A stretch of DNA of 64,000 bases from Sinomonas atrocyanea. GTDB taxonomy: Bacteria > Actinomycetota > Actinomycetes > Actinomycetales > Micrococcaceae. The number at the start of each line of letters is the position of its first letter. Within the stretch, counting starts at the first letter, position 1. Where the stretch lies: the NCBI RefSeq assembly GCF_030811715.1, contig NZ_JAUSRH010000008.1:62001-126000 (forward strand), given 5' to 3'. The translations under genes and the position numbers were made by a program. The notes below the pieces were generated by a model, which was not told the origin of the DNA, did no database searches, and worked only from the letters and a program-made list of their open reading frames with translations. Below are positions 36,194-47,468 of the stretch, piece after piece.

Positions 36194-36844
36194 TCAGACC
36201 TCGGCGCTGTCGGAGATCTCGGCCGTGGCGACCGATCCGCGCGACTCGAGGTCGCGCAGCTGGCCCTCGATGTAGGCCTTGAGACGGGAGCGGTAGTCGC
36301 GCTCGAAGCCACGGAGCTGCTCGACCTTGCGCTCGAGCACAGAGCGCTGCTGCTCGAGGGCTCCGAGGGTCTTGCGGGACTTCTCCTGGGCGTCGTTGAC
36401 GAGGCTGCTCGCCTCGATCTGGGCCTCGGCGATGATCTTGTCGCGCTGATCCAGGCCGTCCTGCACGTGCTTGTCGTGCATCTGCTGCGCCATGGCGAGC
36501 AGGCCGGCAGCGGACTCGGCGACTGCGGCGCGGCCGTCTCCGGACGGGGCCTGGGCCTGAGGCGCCGGCGCGGCGGGAGCCGGGGCGACCTCCTTGGCAG
36601 GCTCGGGCTTGGGCTCCTCGCGCACCTCGGCAGGTGCCGGCTTCTCGGCGGCCTGGGGCGCTGCACCCTGCTTGCCGGAGAGCTCGGCCACCTTCTTGCG
36701 GAGCTCGTCGTTCTCCTGGTTGAGGCGGCGCAGCTCGATGACGATCTCATCAAGGAAGTCGTCGACTTCGTCCTGATCGTAGCCTTCGCGGAACTTGGTC
36801 GGCTGGAACCGCTTGTTGACAACGTCTTCTGGCGTCAGAGCCAT
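36194..36844 (-). CDS. wag31: DivIVA-family polar growth protein Wag31
   Basis: A 216-residue coiled-coil protein that marks cell poles and curved membranes and guides wall growth in actinobacteria. The N-terminal DivIVA domain starts MALTPEDVVNKRF and contains FREGYDQDEVDDFLDEI. A Glu/Lys-rich coiled coil (residues 33-55 and 110-200) flanks a disordered Pro/Ala linker of about 50 residues. In mycobacteria it is phosphorylated by PknA/PknB. It has GAGGTGAGC upstream and sits after yggT, as in the M. tuberculosis order. Confidence 0.95.
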   Translation of the reverse strand: MALTPEDVVNKRFQPTKFREGYDQDEVDDFLDEIVIELRRLNQENDELRKKVAELSGKQGAAPQAAEKPAPAEVREEPKPEPAKEVAPAPAAPAPQAQAPSGDGRAAVAESAAGLLAMAQQMHDKHVQDGLDQRDKIIAEAQIEASSLVNDAQEKSRKTLGALEQQRSVLERKVEQLRGFERDYRSRLKAYIEGQLRDLESRGSVATAEISDSAEV

Positions 36845-36980
36845 CTGCTCACCTCATTGGTCTAATCGGTCAGGCAGCATCCGCCACCACGACTACCGTA
36901 TCTTGAATTTGCTGGAGGATGTTCGGCACGCCGCCGCCGCGGCAGCGGGCGGGCACGAGCTGGGGACTGAAGGGGCGCCG

Positions 36981-37268
36981 CTAGGCCAGGCCTGCCACGA
37001 TCGACATCGCGATGACGACAACGATGACGAGGACGATGAACGCCAGGTCGAGGCTCATCGCCCCGAGGCGGAGCGGCCTGAACCACCGCCGCGAGAGCTT
37101 CATGGGCGGGTCCGTCACCGTGTACACCGCGCTCGCAGCGACGAGCGCCGCGCCCCGCGGCCGCCAGGACCGCGCGAACGACTGCACCCAGTCGAACACG
37201 AGCCGGGCGACGAGCGCGATGAAGAAGAGCTCGAGCACGAGGTACAGGATGGCGAACAGGAAGCCCAT
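36981..37268 (-). CDS. YggT family membrane protein
   Basis: A 95-residue protein with two membrane segments (residues 1-22 and 70-92) and the YggT signature VARLVFDWVQSF with VYTVTDPPMKLSRR. Its role is unknown, though the gene is nearly always beside sepF and divIVA in actinobacteria, and homologues affect membrane or osmotic homeostasis. It starts 13 bases after the sepF stop. Confidence 0.9.
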   Translation of the reverse strand: MGFLFAILYLVLELFFIALVARLVFDWVQSFARSWRPRGAALVAASAVYTVTDPPMKLSRRWFRPLRLGAMSLDLAFIVLVIVVVIAMSIVAGLA

Positions 37269-37281
37269 GGCGATGCGTGGA

Positions 37282-37797
37282 TCAGCTCTGGTTGAAGAAT
37301 GAGGCCTGGTTGTCGGCGACCTTCTTGTCCTCGCCGAGGACCTCGATGGTCGAGGGCGAGAGCAGGAACACCTTGTTGGTGACGCGCTCGATGCTGCCGT
37401 GGAGCCCGAACACGAGGCCGGCGGAGAAGTCGACGAGGCGCTTGGCGTCGGCCTCGCCCATGTCCGTCACGTTCATGATGACCGGGATGCCCTCGCGGAA
37501 GCTCTCGCCGATGACCTTGGCGTCGTTGTACGAGCGCGGGTGGACGGTGGTGATCTGGCGGAGTCCGCCGTCTTCACGCACGGCGGCGGCACGCTTGATG
37601 GGAGTCACGGGAGCACGATACTCCTCCACCTCGGCCGGAGTCGCCTCGCGGGTGGCCAACGCCGTGCGGCGGTCCTCGCGCTCAGTGTGCACTGGCTGTT
37701 CCTCTTCCGTCCGTGCGTCATGGGCCTCGGTCTCGAACTGCTCTTCGCCGTCCGCCAGGCCGAGGTAGATCATCGTCTTGCGCAGAGCGCCAGCCAT
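37282..37797 (-). CDS. sepF: Cell division protein SepF
   Basis: A 171-residue FtsZ-anchoring protein. The N-terminal amphipathic helix ([14 protein letters not shown]) binds the membrane. An acidic linker follows, then the SepF core with [19 protein letters not shown] and [21 protein letters not shown]-like stretches, ending in [16 protein letters not shown]. In actinobacteria, which lack FtsA, SepF is the main membrane tether for FtsZ. The start ATG 37797 has AGGAG upstream. Confidence 0.95.
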   Translation of the reverse strand: MAGALRKTMIYLGLADGEEQFETEAHDARTEEEQPVHTEREDRRTALATREATPAEVEEYRAPVTPIKRAAAVREDGGLRQITTVHPRSYNDAKVIGESFREGIPVIMNVTDMGEADAKRLVDFSAGLVFGLHGSIERVTNKVFLLSPSTIEVLGEDKKVADNQASFFNQS

Positions 37798-37880
37798 GCT
37801 CGACTCCTGTCCTCGGGCCGCTCTGGGTGCAAACGCGAAAGCCGGGCCACTCGGCCCAGAAGGACCCGACAGTGACGAAG

Positions 37881-38591
37881 CTACCCCACCGCTGGCCGGG
37901 GGCCGAGCACATCGGTGCCAATCCTCAGGTGTGTCGCACCCGCGGCGACGGCCGCCTCGAGGTCCTGGCTCATGCCCGCGGAGACCATCGTCGCTGCCGG
38001 GAACCGCTCCCTCACCCGTGCCGCGATGTCTGCGAGTCCGGCGAAGGCCTCTGCGGGGTCGGCCCCGAGCGGAGCCACTGCCATGACACCGGCGAGGCGG
38101 AGCCCCGGTGCGCCGTCGATGCGCGCGGCGAGCTCCAGGACGTCGGCGGGAAGCGCTCCCCCGCGCCCCGAGGCCGCCGGGTCAAGGTTGACCTGGATGA
38201 GGCAGGCCAGCTGGTCCTCGCGCCCCGCGGCTGCAACTGCCTTGGAGAGTGCGGCGACGAGCTGGGGGCGGTCCACGGAGTGCACCGCGTCGGCGTAGTG
38301 GGCCACGCTCTTGGCCTTGTTGGTCTGCAGCTGGCCGATGAAGTGCCAGCGCAGGCCGAGGTCGGCGAGTTCGGCGGCCTTCGCGGAGGCCTCCTGGTCC
38401 CTGTTCTCCCCCACGTCAGTCACGCCGAGCGCCGCGAGGAGCCGCACATCGGAGGCGGGGTGGAACTTGGTCACCACGATGAGCTGCGGCTCGTCCGCCC
38501 GTCCGGCCGCCTCGCAGGCCGCGCGGATGCGCTCCCGGACGCCGGCAAGCCGGGTGGCGAGCTCCTCGCGCCGTCCCCCGGCCTCAGGCAT
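37881..38591 (-). CDS. YggS-family pyridoxal-phosphate homeostasis protein
   Basis: A 236-residue protein with an alanine-racemase-like barrel that binds PLP without known catalysis and balances vitamin B6 and amino-acid pools. The PLP lysine is in [10 protein letters not shown]. Other motifs are [24 protein letters not shown] and [12 protein letters not shown] with [10 protein letters not shown]. The start ATG 38591 overlaps the pgeF stop by eight bases. Its place between pgeF and sepF is conserved. Confidence 0.92.
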   Translation of the reverse strand: MPEAGGRREELATRLAGVRERIRAACEAAGRADEPQLIVVTKFHPASDVRLLAALGVTDVGENRDQEASAKAAELADLGLRWHFIGQLQTNKAKSVAHYADAVHSVDRPQLVAALSKAVAAAGREDQLACLIQVNLDPAASGRGGALPADVLELAARIDGAPGLRLAGVMAVAPLGADPAEAFAGLADIAARVRERFPAATMVSAGMSQDLEAAVAAGATHLRIGTDVLGPRPAVG

Positions 38592-39309
38592 GGGACCAGA
38601 CCAGGCCGGCAATCCGCCCGGCGCCGGGGGCGCGCCGGTGGGAGAAGAACTCCTCGTGCTCGTACGTGCACGCCTCCGCGTCGCGGTGGGCGGTCACGCC
38701 AGCCCGGGCGAGCTGGTCCCGCACCCCGGCGGGCAGGTCGAGGGCGGGCGTCCCCCAGCCGGTGGTCGCCGCAGTCCCGGGCACCGCGGCTGCGACCTCG
38801 TCGCGCATCTGCGCGGGGACCTCGTAGCACTGGCCGCAGATGCTGGGACCGAGCCAGGCCTCGAGCCGGTGCGCGCCGGCTTCCCGCAGCCGGGTGACCG
38901 CCGCGGGCACCACTTCGGCCACGAGGCCCGGGCGGCCCGCATGGACCGCGGCGAGGGCGGGACGCCCGTCGTCGAACTCGCCCACGAGGACCACCGGGAC
39001 GCAGTCGGCCACCATCACGGCGAGGGGCTCGCCGTGCGAGAGGAGGGCGTCCGCGGTGGGCGCGGGACCGTCGCCCGCCCACGCGGTCTCCCGCCCGTGG
39101 ACCTGGCTCATGTAGTGGAAGGAGGGGACCCCTGCGGCGGCGGCGAGCGCCGCGCGATGGCGGCGAACGCCGTCGTCGTCGCCGCCGACGTGGAACGCGA
39201 GGTTCCCCGCCGCGGCGCCGGTGAACGCGACGGTGACGCCGGGACGGACGTCCCGGCGCCACCAGAAGGGGCCTTCGGCCGGCGCGGCCGCAGCAGCGCC
39301 GCCGGTCAC
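38584..39309 (-). CDS. pgeF: PgeF/YfiH-type multicopper polyphenol oxidase-like protein (purine nucleoside hydrolysing)
   Basis: A 241-residue laccase-domain (DUF152, YfiH) protein. The metal-site residues are seen in the His of SQVHGRE, the Cys of MVADCVPV and the His of AVHAGRPG. Bacterial homologues act on purine nucleosides, and E. coli YfiH corrects a peptidoglycan error by removing L-Ser. Which applies here is unknown, but its place between ftsZ and yggS favours a wall link. The GTG 39309 overlaps the ftsZ stop by four bases. Confidence 0.88.
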   Translation of the reverse strand: MTGGAAAAAPAEGPFWWRRDVRPGVTVAFTGAAAGNLAFHVGGDDDGVRRHRAALAAAAGVPSFHYMSQVHGRETAWAGDGPAPTADALLSHGEPLAVMVADCVPVVLVGEFDDGRPALAAVHAGRPGLVAEVVPAAVTRLREAGAHRLEAWLGPSICGQCYEVPAQMRDEVAAAVPGTAATTGWGTPALDLPAGVRDQLARAGVTAHRDAEACTYEHEEFFSHRRAPGAGRIAGLVWSHA

Positions 39310-40541
39310 TTGAGGAAGTCGGGCACGTCGAGGTCGTCGTTGCGGTTGCCCGAGAGGTCCGGCTCGACGACGGCGGGGAGCTCGACGTCGAATCCGCCGT
39401 CCGCCGACATGCCCGGGCGGCTCTGGCTCCACTGGCTCAGGCCGGCGTGCGCGGGGGCGGGCTGGCTCGGACGGGGCGGGACCGGGGGCTGCGACGCGGC
39501 GCCGTGGCCGGCGGGCGCCGCCGGGGCCGACGGAGCGGCAGGGGCCTGTGCGGCCGCCGCCGCCTTGGTGTCCTCGAGCGACGGAGAGGTCGCGCGGACG
39601 TCGTCGAACCCGGCGGCGATGACGGTGACGCGCGCCTCGTCGCCGAGCGCGTCGTCGATCACCGCGCCGAAGATGATGTTCGCCTCGGGGTGGGCGACCT
39701 CCTGGACGAGGCGGGCGGCCTCGTTGATCTCGAACAGGCCCAGGTCGCTGCCGCCCTGGATCGAGAGCAGGACGCCGTGGGCGCCGTCGATGGACGCCTC
39801 GAGCAGGGGCGAGGCGATGGCGAGCTCGGCGGCCTTGACGGCGCGGTCCTCGCCGCGGGCGGAGCCGATGCCCATGAGGGCGGAACCAGCGCCCTGCATG
39901 ACGGACTTCACGTCGGCGAAGTCGAGGTTGATGAGGCCGGGGGTCGTGATGAGGTCGGTGATGCCCTGGACGCCGGAGAGCAGGACCTGGTCCGCGGAGC
40001 GGAACGCGTCGAGGACGGAGACGTTGCGGTCGCTGATGGAGAGCAGGCGGTCGTTCGGGATGACGATGAGGGTGTCGACCTCGTCGCGCAGGGCCTCGAT
40101 GCCGTTCTCCGCGCTCGTGGCACGGCGGCGGCCCTCGAAGGTGAACGGCCGGGTGACGACGCCGATGGTGAGCGCGCCCAGGCTGCGCGCGATCCGGGCC
40201 ACGACGGGGGCGCCGCCGGTGCCGGTGCCGCCGCCCTCGCCCGCCGTGACGAAGACCATGTCGGCCCCGCGGAGGACCTCCTCGATCTCGTCGGCGTGGT
40301 CCTCGGCAGCCTGACGGCCGACCTCCGGGTTGGCGCCGGCGCCGAGCCCGCGGGTGAGCTCGCGGCCGACGTCCAGCTTGACGTCCGCGTCACTCATGAG
40401 CAGCGCCTGCGCGTCCGTGTTGATGGCGATGAATTCCACGCCTCGCAGACCGACTTCGATCATGCGGTTGACTGCGTTCACGCCACCGCCGCCAATGCCG
40501 ACGACCTTGATGACGGCCAAGTAGTTCTGCGGTGCTGCCAC
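39306..40541 (-). CDS. ftsZ: Cell division protein FtsZ
   Basis: A 411-residue tubulin-like GTPase that forms the division ring. The GTP-binding [11 protein letters not shown] is near residues 16-26 and the tubulin signature [10 protein letters not shown] near residue 105. The T7 catalytic loop is NLDFADV. A disordered Pro/Ala linker of about 80 residues leads to the C-terminal LDVPDFLK peptide that binds SepF. I chose GTG 40541 ([10 protein letters not shown]), with AAGGGA upstream; an in-frame TTG 39 bases upstream is unlikely. A conserved-type promoter lies in the ftsQ-ftsZ gap. Confidence 0.97.
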   Translation of the reverse strand: MAAPQNYLAVIKVVGIGGGGVNAVNRMIEVGLRGVEFIAINTDAQALLMSDADVKLDVGRELTRGLGAGANPEVGRQAAEDHADEIEEVLRGADMVFVTAGEGGGTGTGGAPVVARIARSLGALTIGVVTRPFTFEGRRRATSAENGIEALRDEVDTLIVIPNDRLLSISDRNVSVLDAFRSADQVLLSGVQGITDLITTPGLINLDFADVKSVMQGAGSALMGIGSARGEDRAVKAAELAIASPLLEASIDGAHGVLLSIQGGSDLGLFEINEAARLVQEVAHPEANIIFGAVIDDALGDEARVTVIAAGFDDVRATSPSLEDTKAAAAAQAPAAPSAPAAPAGHGAASQPPVPPRPSQPAPAHAGLSQWSQSRPGMSADGGFDVELPAVVEPDLSGNRNDDLDVPDFLK

Positions 40542-40596
40542 GTTGAGTGTCCCTTGTTCGAAAGCCTGCTGGTTCTGCAAGAAGCCCGGAGTCCAA

Positions 40597-40634
40597 AACC
40601 TTAACCCTCAAGTTGAAGGTTATAGTTATGTCAA
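40597..40634 (-). promoter_or_regulatory. ftsZ promoter with inverted repeat (possible FtsR/MerR-type site)
   Basis: On the minus strand TTGACA (40634-40629) and TATAAC (40624-40619) precede an imperfect inverted repeat, CCTTCAA followed by CTTGAGG (about 40619-40606), and then GTTAAGGTT. Actinobacterial ftsZ promoters are known targets of the MerR-type activator FtsR, whose sites are such dyads. Which hexamer serves as -10 is unclear. Confidence 0.5.
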
Positions 40635-40779
40635 GTAGCTCTTAGGAAGACGGTAGGGGGCGGCCTGAGGGCGTGCAACGACCGCCTTGGCGTGTCGCGC
40701 CACGTCCTCGCGGACCGCAGGTCCATCTCACCCACTCCACTGTGCCACACGTGCGTCAGGCCCCCGGCCATCGGTTCCG

Positions 40780-41913
40780 TCATCGTGTCACCGGATGGCG
40801 CGGGGTGCTCACGTCGAAGACCTGGACCGGGGCCTGGCCCTTCTGCGGCGCCTGGCCGGCCTTCATGAGGGCGGCGAGCACCTTCGCCTTGAGCTCCCGG
40901 TCGTCGGCGTTGCCCCACACCACGCTCCGGCCATCCGCGAGCTTGAGCTGGACCGAGTCCGGAGACTGCGCCGAAGCTGTGGCCAACTGCGCCAGCACGT
41001 CGGCGGGCAGCGCGGCGAGCACGGCCGTCACCGCCTTGAAGACGGCCTGGCCCATGGGCATTGCCGAGCCGTCGATGACGGGCACGGCGTACTGCGAGGT
41101 GTCGCGCGCCTCGCCGAGGACCACTCCGTCGCCGTCGACGACGAGGAGCTTCTGGCCCTGCTTGACGAGCGCCACGGGCGCCCGTTCGACGACGTCGACC
41201 ACGAGGGTCTCCGGGGGCACGGCACGGGCCCGGACCGACTTCACCTGGACGAACTGGCCGAGCAGCCGGCCCACCTCGTCCGTGCCCACGGTTGCGAGGG
41301 GCCTGCCGCGGACCGGCCCGAGGGCGTCCTCGACCTGCCGCGCCGTCAGCAGGTGCGTCCCCTGGACGGTGATCGATCGGACGGCGACGAGCGGGGTGAA
41401 CAGCAGCACGGCGAACAGCCCCGCGACGAGCGCTGCCGCGATGGCGGCGCCGAGCAGGAGGCGCCGCCTGCGGCGCCGGCGCGGCGGCTCGGGGAAGGCG
41501 AGGACATCGGCGGACTCGTCCGGCGGCCCCTCCGCGCGCTTGGTGCGGCGCAGCTCGGCGAGCGGGGCCAGGTTGGAGAGCTTGGGCCGGGACCGTTTCC
41601 GGGCGGTCGGTGCCTCCTCCGCCGGCGCGCCGGTCTCCTCCGGCGTCACGTCCGCGCCCGCATCGCCGAGGACCTGGTCGCCGGCGTCCGGGCCGGGCTT
41701 GGCCGAGCCGAGCAGGGTGACCTTGGGCCCGCTGCGAACGGTGACCCTGGCCGACGACGGCGGGTGGCCGGCGTCGTGCGCGGTCCCGGACGAGGCGGGC
41801 GGAGCCGCCCGCTCGCGCGGGGGCGTCCCGCGGTCCCGGCCCGGACGCCCCGCCGCAGCGTCATCCCGTCCCGGCACGCGCGGAATCCGCGGGACCCGTC
41901 CGCTAGGAGCCAT
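40780..41913 (-). CDS. ftsQ: Cell division protein FtsQ
   Basis: A 377-residue bitopic membrane protein of the divisome. A long disordered basic N-terminus (about 140 residues) precedes one membrane helix near residues 152-174. The POTRA domain follows (VRSITVQGTHLLTARQVEDAL), then the FtsQ beta domain with VDVVERAPVAL and VVDGDGVVLG. It links FtsB/FtsL-type proteins to the wall synthase. It overlaps the murC stop by 11 bases. Confidence 0.93.
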   Translation of the reverse strand: MAPSGRVPRIPRVPGRDDAAAGRPGRDRGTPPRERAAPPASSGTAHDAGHPPSSARVTVRSGPKVTLLGSAKPGPDAGDQVLGDAGADVTPEETGAPAEEAPTARKRSRPKLSNLAPLAELRRTKRAEGPPDESADVLAFPEPPRRRRRRRLLLGAAIAAALVAGLFAVLLFTPLVAVRSITVQGTHLLTARQVEDALGPVRGRPLATVGTDEVGRLLGQFVQVKSVRARAVPPETLVVDVVERAPVALVKQGQKLLVVDGDGVVLGEARDTSQYAVPVIDGSAMPMGQAVFKAVTAVLAALPADVLAQLATASAQSPDSVQLKLADGRSVVWGNADDRELKAKVLAALMKAGQAPQKGQAPVQVFDVSTPRHPVTR

Positions 41914-43324
41914 GGTTCGCCTCGGGCACGGAGGGACGGGCGCGCGCGGCGAGGGCCGCGAGGAGCGCCTCGCCCTGGGCCGTGACGTCCCCCGCGCCCA
42001 CGGTGAGCACGATGTCCCCGGGGGCGGCGGCCGCGGCGAGCTCGTCGACCGCTGCCGCGGTGTCCGGGCCGTACGCGCCCGCTGGGAGGTGCGCGGTGAC
42101 GAGCTCGCTCGTCACCCCGGGGATCGGGTCCTCCCGTGCAGGGTAGATGTCCATGACCCGCACCGTATCCGCGGCGGACAGCGCCTCGGCGAACTGCGCC
42201 CCGAACTCCCGGGTGCGGGAGAAGAGGTGCGGCTGGAAGAGCACGTGGACCCGGTGGCCGCCGGCGACGGCCCGGGCCGCGGCGAGGGCCGCGCGCACCT
42301 CGGTGGGGTGGTGGGCGTAGTCGTCGAAGACCCGCACTCCCCCGGCCTCCCCCTTGAGTTCGAAACGCCGGGCGGCGCCGGCGAAGTCGGCCAGCGATGC
42401 AGAGGCGCGGGCGGGGTCGGCGCCGGCGTCGACGGCGGCAGCGAACGCCCCGGTCGCGTTGAGAGCGTTGTGCAGGCCGGGGACGCGCAGGGGCAGCGGG
42501 TGGACCCGTCCGTCCCAGCGGACCTCGGAGCCCGCCGGATCGAAGGACAGCCGCACGTCGGCGTCCTCCCCCGTGCCGTAGAGGAGCACCCGTGGCGCGC
42601 CCTCGCGGGACCGCAGGCGCTCGGCGACGGAGCGTGCGCCGGGATCGTCGGCGCAGGCCAGCACGAGCCCGTGCGCGGGCACGAGTGCGGCGAAGGCGTC
42701 GAAGGCCGCATGCACGGCCTCGGCCGTGCCGTAGTGGTCGAGGTGGTCGGCCTCGACATTGGTGATGATCTCGGTCGCTGGCCGGTAGTTGAGGAAGGAC
42801 TCGTCCGACTCGTCGGCCTCGGCGACGAAGACCGCATCCCGGCCCGCCGCGCCGTTCACGCCGAGCGCGGGGACGTTGGCGCCGATCGCGAAGCTGGGGT
42901 CGAGCCCGGCGCCCCGGAGCATCCAGGTGGCCATCGACGTGGTGGTGGTCTTGCCGTGGGTGCCCGCGATGGCGATGACCTGGTCCGAGCCCATCGCCGC
43001 GGCGAGCGCCTCGGAGCGGTGCAGGACGCGCAGCCCCCGCGCCGCGGCCTCGGCGAGCTCGGGGTTGTCCGGCCGGATCGCCGAACCACGCACCACCGTG
43101 TCCGCGTCCTGCAGGTTGGCCGCATCGTAGCCGACGGCGATCCGCGCTCCGAGCGCGGCGAGGTCGCGCATGACGGGCAGGTCCTTCGCATCCGAGCCGC
43201 TCACCGCGACCCCGCGTCCGACCATCACGCGGGCGACGGCGGACATGCCGACGCCGCCGATGCCCACGAAGTGGACCTTGCCCAGAGAGCCGAGCTCCGG
43301 TGTGTGCTGCTCCGCGGCGCTCAT
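41903..43324 (-). CDS. murC: UDP-N-acetylmuramate-L-alanine ligase
   Basis: A 473-residue cytosolic ATP-dependent ligase that adds L-alanine to UDP-MurNAc. The UDP-binding [15 protein letters not shown] is followed by the P-loop [23 protein letters not shown] and [16 protein letters not shown] are Mur-ligase signatures; the last is specific to MurC. The ATG 43324 overlaps the murG stop (ATGA), so the genes are coupled. Confidence 0.97.
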   Translation of the reverse strand: MSAAEQHTPELGSLGKVHFVGIGGVGMSAVARVMVGRGVAVSGSDAKDLPVMRDLAALGARIAVGYDAANLQDADTVVRGSAIRPDNPELAEAAARGLRVLHRSEALAAAMGSDQVIAIAGTHGKTTTTSMATWMLRGAGLDPSFAIGANVPALGVNGAAGRDAVFVAEADESDESFLNYRPATEIITNVEADHLDHYGTAEAVHAAFDAFAALVPAHGLVLACADDPGARSVAERLRSREGAPRVLLYGTGEDADVRLSFDPAGSEVRWDGRVHPLPLRVPGLHNALNATGAFAAAVDAGADPARASASLADFAGAARRFELKGEAGGVRVFDDYAHHPTEVRAALAAARAVAGGHRVHVLFQPHLFSRTREFGAQFAEALSAADTVRVMDIYPAREDPIPGVTSELVTAHLPAGAYGPDTAAAVDELAAAAAPGDIVLTVGAGDVTAQGEALLAALAARARPSVPEANHGS

Positions 43325-44475
43325 GCGTGCGTTCCTTCCTGCAGTGCTGCGGCGGCGGCCTCGACCACCATGGCGGCCATCGTCCTGTCCGCGTCCCGGA
43401 CGCCGAGCCGCGCTGCCCGGCGGGACATCTCGGCGAGCCGTGCGGGATCGGCGAGGAGGGGCAGGACCTGGTCCGCGAGCCACTCGGGCGTGAAGTCGGC
43501 GTCCTTGACCAGGAGCGCGGCGCCGGCCTGGACGAGGCCACGGGCGTTGAGTGCCTGTTCGCCGTTGCCGATGGGCAGGGGGACGAAGACTGCCGGGAGC
43601 CCGACGGCTGCGACCTCGCAGACGGTGCCGGCGCCTGACCGGCACAGGATCAGGTCCGCGGCGGCGTAGGCGGCCTCCATGGCGTCGATGAACTCGATCT
43701 GGCGGTAGCCCGGGGCGCTGAGCGGGGCACCGGAGGCATCCGTGAGCGTCTTCCCGCGCCCGGTGATGTGGAGCGTCTGCACCCCGGCGCGGTCCAGTGC
43801 CTCGAGCGAGGCCGCGACCGTGCGGTTGAGGCTCGCCGCGCCGAGCGAGCCGCCCGTGACCACGAGCGTGGTCTTCGCGGGGTCGAGGCCGAGATCGGCG
43901 CGTGCGGCGGCCCGGGCGGCCGCGCGGTCCAGCCCCGAGACCTCCCTGCGCATCGGCATGCCCACGGTGCGTGCGTGGCGCAGGCGGGTGTCGGGGAAGG
44001 CCTTGCCGACCCGGTGGGTGAGCAGGGCTCCGACGCGGTTGGCCAGCCCGGCGCGGGTGTTGGCCTCGTGGACGACGATCGGCACGCCGAGGCGGCGCGC
44101 CGCGAGGTACATGGGCGTGCACACGTAGCCGCCGACGCCGACGAGGACGTCGGCGCCGGCTCCGCGCAGGATGGCCTCGGACTGGCGCAGGGCCCGGGCG
44201 AACCGGCCGGGGAGGCGGAGGAGGTCGGCGCTCGGCCGGCGCGGGAACGGCACCCGGTCGATCACGGCGAGCTCGAATCCCGCCTCCGGGACGATGCGGC
44301 TCTCCATTCCGGCCGCCGTCCCGACGGCGAGGACCTTCGCCCCGGGAGCGGCCTCGAGGACCGCCCTCGCGATCGCCAGGAGCGGGCTGATGTGTCCGGC
44401 CGTTCCGCCGCCCGCGAGCACGACGGACGGTCCCGGTGCGGGAACGGGGGTCCCGGAGGGATCCTCATGGGGCAT
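43321..44475 (-). CDS. murG: UDP-GlcNAc:lipid I GlcNAc-transferase
   Basis: A 384-residue GT28 glycosyltransferase on the inner face of the membrane that makes lipid II from lipid I. The glycine-rich loops are [14 protein letters not shown] near the N-terminus and [12 protein letters not shown] mid-protein. The donor-binding [23 protein letters not shown] is in the C-terminal domain. It starts two bases after the ftsW stop, and its stop overlaps the murC ATG. Confidence 0.97.
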   Translation of the reverse strand: MPHEDPSGTPVPAPGPSVVLAGGGTAGHISPLLAIARAVLEAAPGAKVLAVGTAAGMESRIVPEAGFELAVIDRVPFPRRPSADLLRLPGRFARALRQSEAILRGAGADVLVGVGGYVCTPMYLAARRLGVPIVVHEANTRAGLANRVGALLTHRVGKAFPDTRLRHARTVGMPMRREVSGLDRAAARAAARADLGLDPAKTTLVVTGGSLGAASLNRTVAASLEALDRAGVQTLHITGRGKTLTDASGAPLSAPGYRQIEFIDAMEAAYAAADLILCRSGAGTVCEVAAVGLPAVFVPLPIGNGEQALNARGLVQAGAALLVKDADFTPEWLADQVLPLLADPARLAEMSRRAARLGVRDADRTMAAMVVEAAAAALQEGTHA

Positions 44476-44477
44476 GA

Positions 44478-45884
44478 CTAGGTGCTGGCCTTCCGCTGGG
44501 TGTGGTGCTGCGCCGTACTGCGCGACGGCGTGGGCACTGCTGCCGGGCGCGAGGCGGCCGGCTTCGCCGCGGCCCTGCCGGCCGTGGCAGGGACCTTGGC
44601 GGGCTTCACGCCGGGGCGGCGGCCCGCGGAGGCCGCCGGTGCGCGGCCGCCGCCTTGCGCGGCCGTGCGGCGGGGTCGCCGGACCCGCACGGGGCGCATG
44701 TCCTCGCGGGCCAGGGACAACACTACGCCGATCGCGCAGAGACAGCTCACGAGGGCCGACCCCCCGGAGGAGATGAACGGCAGCGGCACGCCGATCACCG
44801 GGGCGATCCCCGTGACCATCGCCATGTTGATGGCGGCCTGGCCGAGGATCCAGGCCATGATGGTCCCGCCGAGGATCCGTGGGAACAGCTCCTTCTGCCG
44901 GGAGACGACGCGGAAGACCGCGACGGCCAGGACGGCGAAGAGGGCGAGGACGAGGAGCGTGCCGAAGAGCCCGAGCTCCTCTCCGAGCACCGCGAAGATG
45001 AAGTCGTTGTGCGCCTCGGGGATCCAGCTGTACTTCTGCCGGCTCTGTCCGAGTCCGACGCCGAGCCAGCCGCCCGAGGCGAGCCCCTGCAGGCCGTTCT
45101 GCACTTGGTAGCCGAAGTCGCCGCCGTCCGCCTTGCAGAAGTCGGGCTCCTGCCCGACCCAGTTGTAGATGCGGCACATGCGGTTGGGGCTCGTGACGGC
45201 GAGGCCGATCGCGCCGACCGCCAGCAGGACGCCGGACGCCACGAAGAGCTTGGTGGGCACCCCGGCGTAGAACAGGGCGGCGACCACCACGAGCAGGATG
45301 ATCAGCGTGGTGCCGAGGTCGTGGCCCCAGATGACGAGGCCGGCCACGCCGAGGCCCACGGGAGCGACGGGGACGAGGGCGTGGCCCCAGTGGTCGAGCA
45401 GGTCCGCCTTCTTGTTCAGGATCGTGGCCATCCAGAGGGCGAGCAGGAGCTTGGCGAACTCCGAGGGCTGGAGGCTGAAGCCGGCGATGTCGATCCAGTT
45501 GCGGTTTCCGAGGACGCGCCGGCCGATGAGCTGGACGAGCATGAGCAGCACGATGGTCGCGCCGATCCCCGGCCAGGCGAGCCGTTTGAGCCACCGCACG
45601 TTGATGCGCGAGAGGACGAACATCCCGACGAGGCCCACGAGGCCGAACAGGGCCTGCTTCAGGGCCGCGGTGTAGGGGCTCTCCCCCGCGGCGATGCTCT
45701 CGACGCTCGAGGCCGAGAGCACCATCATGATGCCGATCGCCGTCAGCGCGAGGGTGGCGCCGAGGATGAGGAAGTAGCTGGTGCCGCTGCTGGCCGAGTC
45801 CGGCCGCGCGATCCGCCGCCAGAGGGCGAGCGGTGCTCGCAGGAACCGTGCGGGGGTCCGCTGCTCCTGGGCTGGGCTCGCCAT
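44478..45884 (-). CDS. ftsW: Septal peptidoglycan polymerase FtsW
   Basis: A 468-residue SEDS-family glycosyltransferase with about ten membrane helices that polymerises lipid II at the septum. Family motifs are [35 protein letters not shown] (with the conserved Asp/Glu region) and [14 protein letters not shown]. The last 60 residues are a basic, Ala/Pro/Lys-rich tail. It acts with the class B penicillin-binding protein at 51851-53707. It lies between murD and murG. Confidence 0.96.
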   Translation of the reverse strand: MASPAQEQRTPARFLRAPLALWRRIARPDSASSGTSYFLILGATLALTAIGIMMVLSASSVESIAAGESPYTAALKQALFGLVGLVGMFVLSRINVRWLKRLAWPGIGATIVLLMLVQLIGRRVLGNRNWIDIAGFSLQPSEFAKLLLALWMATILNKKADLLDHWGHALVPVAPVGLGVAGLVIWGHDLGTTLIILLVVVAALFYAGVPTKLFVASGVLLAVGAIGLAVTSPNRMCRIYNWVGQEPDFCKADGGDFGYQVQNGLQGLASGGWLGVGLGQSRQKYSWIPEAHNDFIFAVLGEELGLFGTLLVLALFAVLAVAVFRVVSRQKELFPRILGGTIMAWILGQAAINMAMVTGIAPVIGVPLPFISSGGSALVSCLCAIGVVLSLAREDMRPVRVRRPRRTAAQGGGRAPAASAGRRPGVKPAKVPATAGRAAAKPAASRPAAVPTPSRSTAQHHTQRKAST

Positions 45885-45887
45885 CTG

Positions 45888-47468
45888 CTACTCCTCGGTC
45901 GTCTCTCCCCGGTCCCTGCCGGATCCGGCCGCTTCCCGGGCGAGCAAGTGCACCGCCTCGACGAAGGCCGTCCCGCGATGGGCGTACGAGTCGAACTGGT
46001 CCATGGATGCCGCGGCGGGCGCCATGAGGACGGTGTCCCCCGGCTCCGAATGCTCGGCGGCGAGCCGGACGGCCGAGGCCATCACATCGCTCCCCGTCGG
46101 GGCGGCTCCGGCGGACTGGTCCCCACCAGTCTGGCCCGGTTCGACGCGGTACACGGGGACATTCTGTGCGTGTCGCGCGAGCGCCCCAGCGAGCTCTGAG
46201 CTGTCCTGCCCAATCAGCACGACCGCGCGGAGCCGCGGCGCCTGCTCGGCGACGAGCTGGTCGTACGCCACGCCCTTGGCCAGGCCGCCGGCGATCCAGA
46301 CGACGTGCTCGAACGCGGACAGCGAGGCCGCCGCCGCGTGCGGATTGGTGGCCTTGGAGTCGTTGATCCAGGCCACGCCGCCGATGTCCGCGACGGGCTG
46401 GATCCGGTGGTCGCCGGGCAGGTAGGCCTGCAGGCCCGCCTTCACGGCGGCGGGCTCGACGCCGTACGCGCGCACGAGCGCCGCGGCGGCGAGCGCGTTG
46501 GCCACCATGTGCCTGGGGGCGACGGGCCCGAGGTCCATGAGCGAGCCCAGTTCGGCGGCGTGGTCGCGGCGGTCCTCGATGAAGGCCCGGTCGACGAGGA
46601 GGCCCTCGACGACGCCGAGCATGCTCACGGAGGGCGTGCGCGTCGTGAAGCCGATCGCGCGGCAGCCCTCGACGACGTCGGCCTCCTCGACCATGCGCTC
46701 GGTCTCGATCTGCTCCGCGTTGTAGATGCAGGCCTTCTGCGTGTTCTCGTAGACCTTCGCCTTGTCGGCGAGGTAGGCCTCGTAGGAGCCGTGCCAGTCG
46801 ACGTGGTCCTCGGCTACGTTCAGGACCACCGAGGCCACGGGAGAGAGGGAGCTCGCCCAGTGCAGCTGGAAGCTCGAGAGCTCGACGGCGAAGACGTCGT
46901 ACTCGACCGGCTCCCGGAGGGCGTCCAGGATCGGCGTGCCGACGTTGCCGACGGCGACGGCTGTCAGCCCGGCCGCGCGCAGCATCGACTCCGTCATGCC
47001 GACCGTGGTCGTCTTGCCGTTCGTCCCGGTGATCGCGAGCCAGTCGGCCGTCTTCTTGCCGCGCCGGGTCCGCACGCGCCAGGCGAGCTCGACGTCGCCC
47101 CAGACGGGGATGTCCCTGCGCTCGGCCTCGGCGAGCATCGCTTGGTCAGGCCGCCACCCCGGCGACGTCACGACGAGCTCGGGCCACTCGCCGTCGACCT
47201 TCGGAAGGCGTGCCACCGCGTCCGGCCCGAGGAGGACGTCCTCGGCACCGACGATCCGCAGCGTGTCCGCCTGGGCCTCCGCCCGCTCCGTGACGGAGGC
47301 GTCGACGACGACGACGCGCGCCCCGAGCTCGATGAGGGTGTCCGCGGCGGCGAAGCCCGAGACGCCGATGCCGGCCACGACGACGCGCAGCCCCGACCAG
47401 TCGGCGTCCCACGAGGTGAGGGATGCGAGCCGCTGTGCGGCAGGGGTCGATTCCGAGAACGATTTCAC
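45888..47468 (-). CDS. murD: UDP-N-acetylmuramoyl-L-alanine-D-glutamate ligase
   Basis: A 526-residue cytosolic ligase that adds D-glutamate. The P-loop is [13 protein letters not shown] and other signatures are [26 protein letters not shown] and [11 protein letters not shown], the last specific to MurD. Two short Gly/Ala-rich insertions lengthen it relative to the usual 450 residues. The GTG 47468 overlaps the mraY stop by four bases. Confidence 0.97.
   Translation of the reverse strand: MKSFSESTPAAQRLASLTSWDADWSGLRVVVAGIGVSGFAAADTLIELGARVVVVDASVTERAEAQADTLRIVGAEDVLLGPDAVARLPKVDGEWPELVVTSPGWRPDQAMLAEAERRDIPVWGDVELAWRVRTRRGKKTADWLAITGTNGKTTTVGMTESMLRAAGLTAVAVGNVGTPILDALREPVEYDVFAVELSSFQLHWASSLSPVASVVLNVAEDHVDWHGSYEAYLADKAKVYENTQKACIYNAEQIETERMVEEADVVEGCRAIGFTTRTPSVSMLGVVEGLLVDRAFIEDRRDHAAELGSLMDLGPVAPRHMVANALAAAALVRAYGVEPAAVKAGLQAYLPGDHRIQPVADIGGVAWINDSKATNPHAAAASLSAFEHVVWIAGGLAKGVAYDQLVAEQAPRLRAVVLIGQDSSELAGALARHAQNVPVYRVEPGQTGGDQSAGAAPTGSDVMASAVRLAAEHSEPGDTVLMAPAAASMDQFDSYAHRGTAFVEAVHLLAREAAGSGRDRGETTEE

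Noticed and set aside
40542-40580. FtsZ start at an in-frame TTG giving 13 more residues
   Set aside because: The usual family start [10 protein letters not shown] is at GTG 40541 with a good ribosome site.
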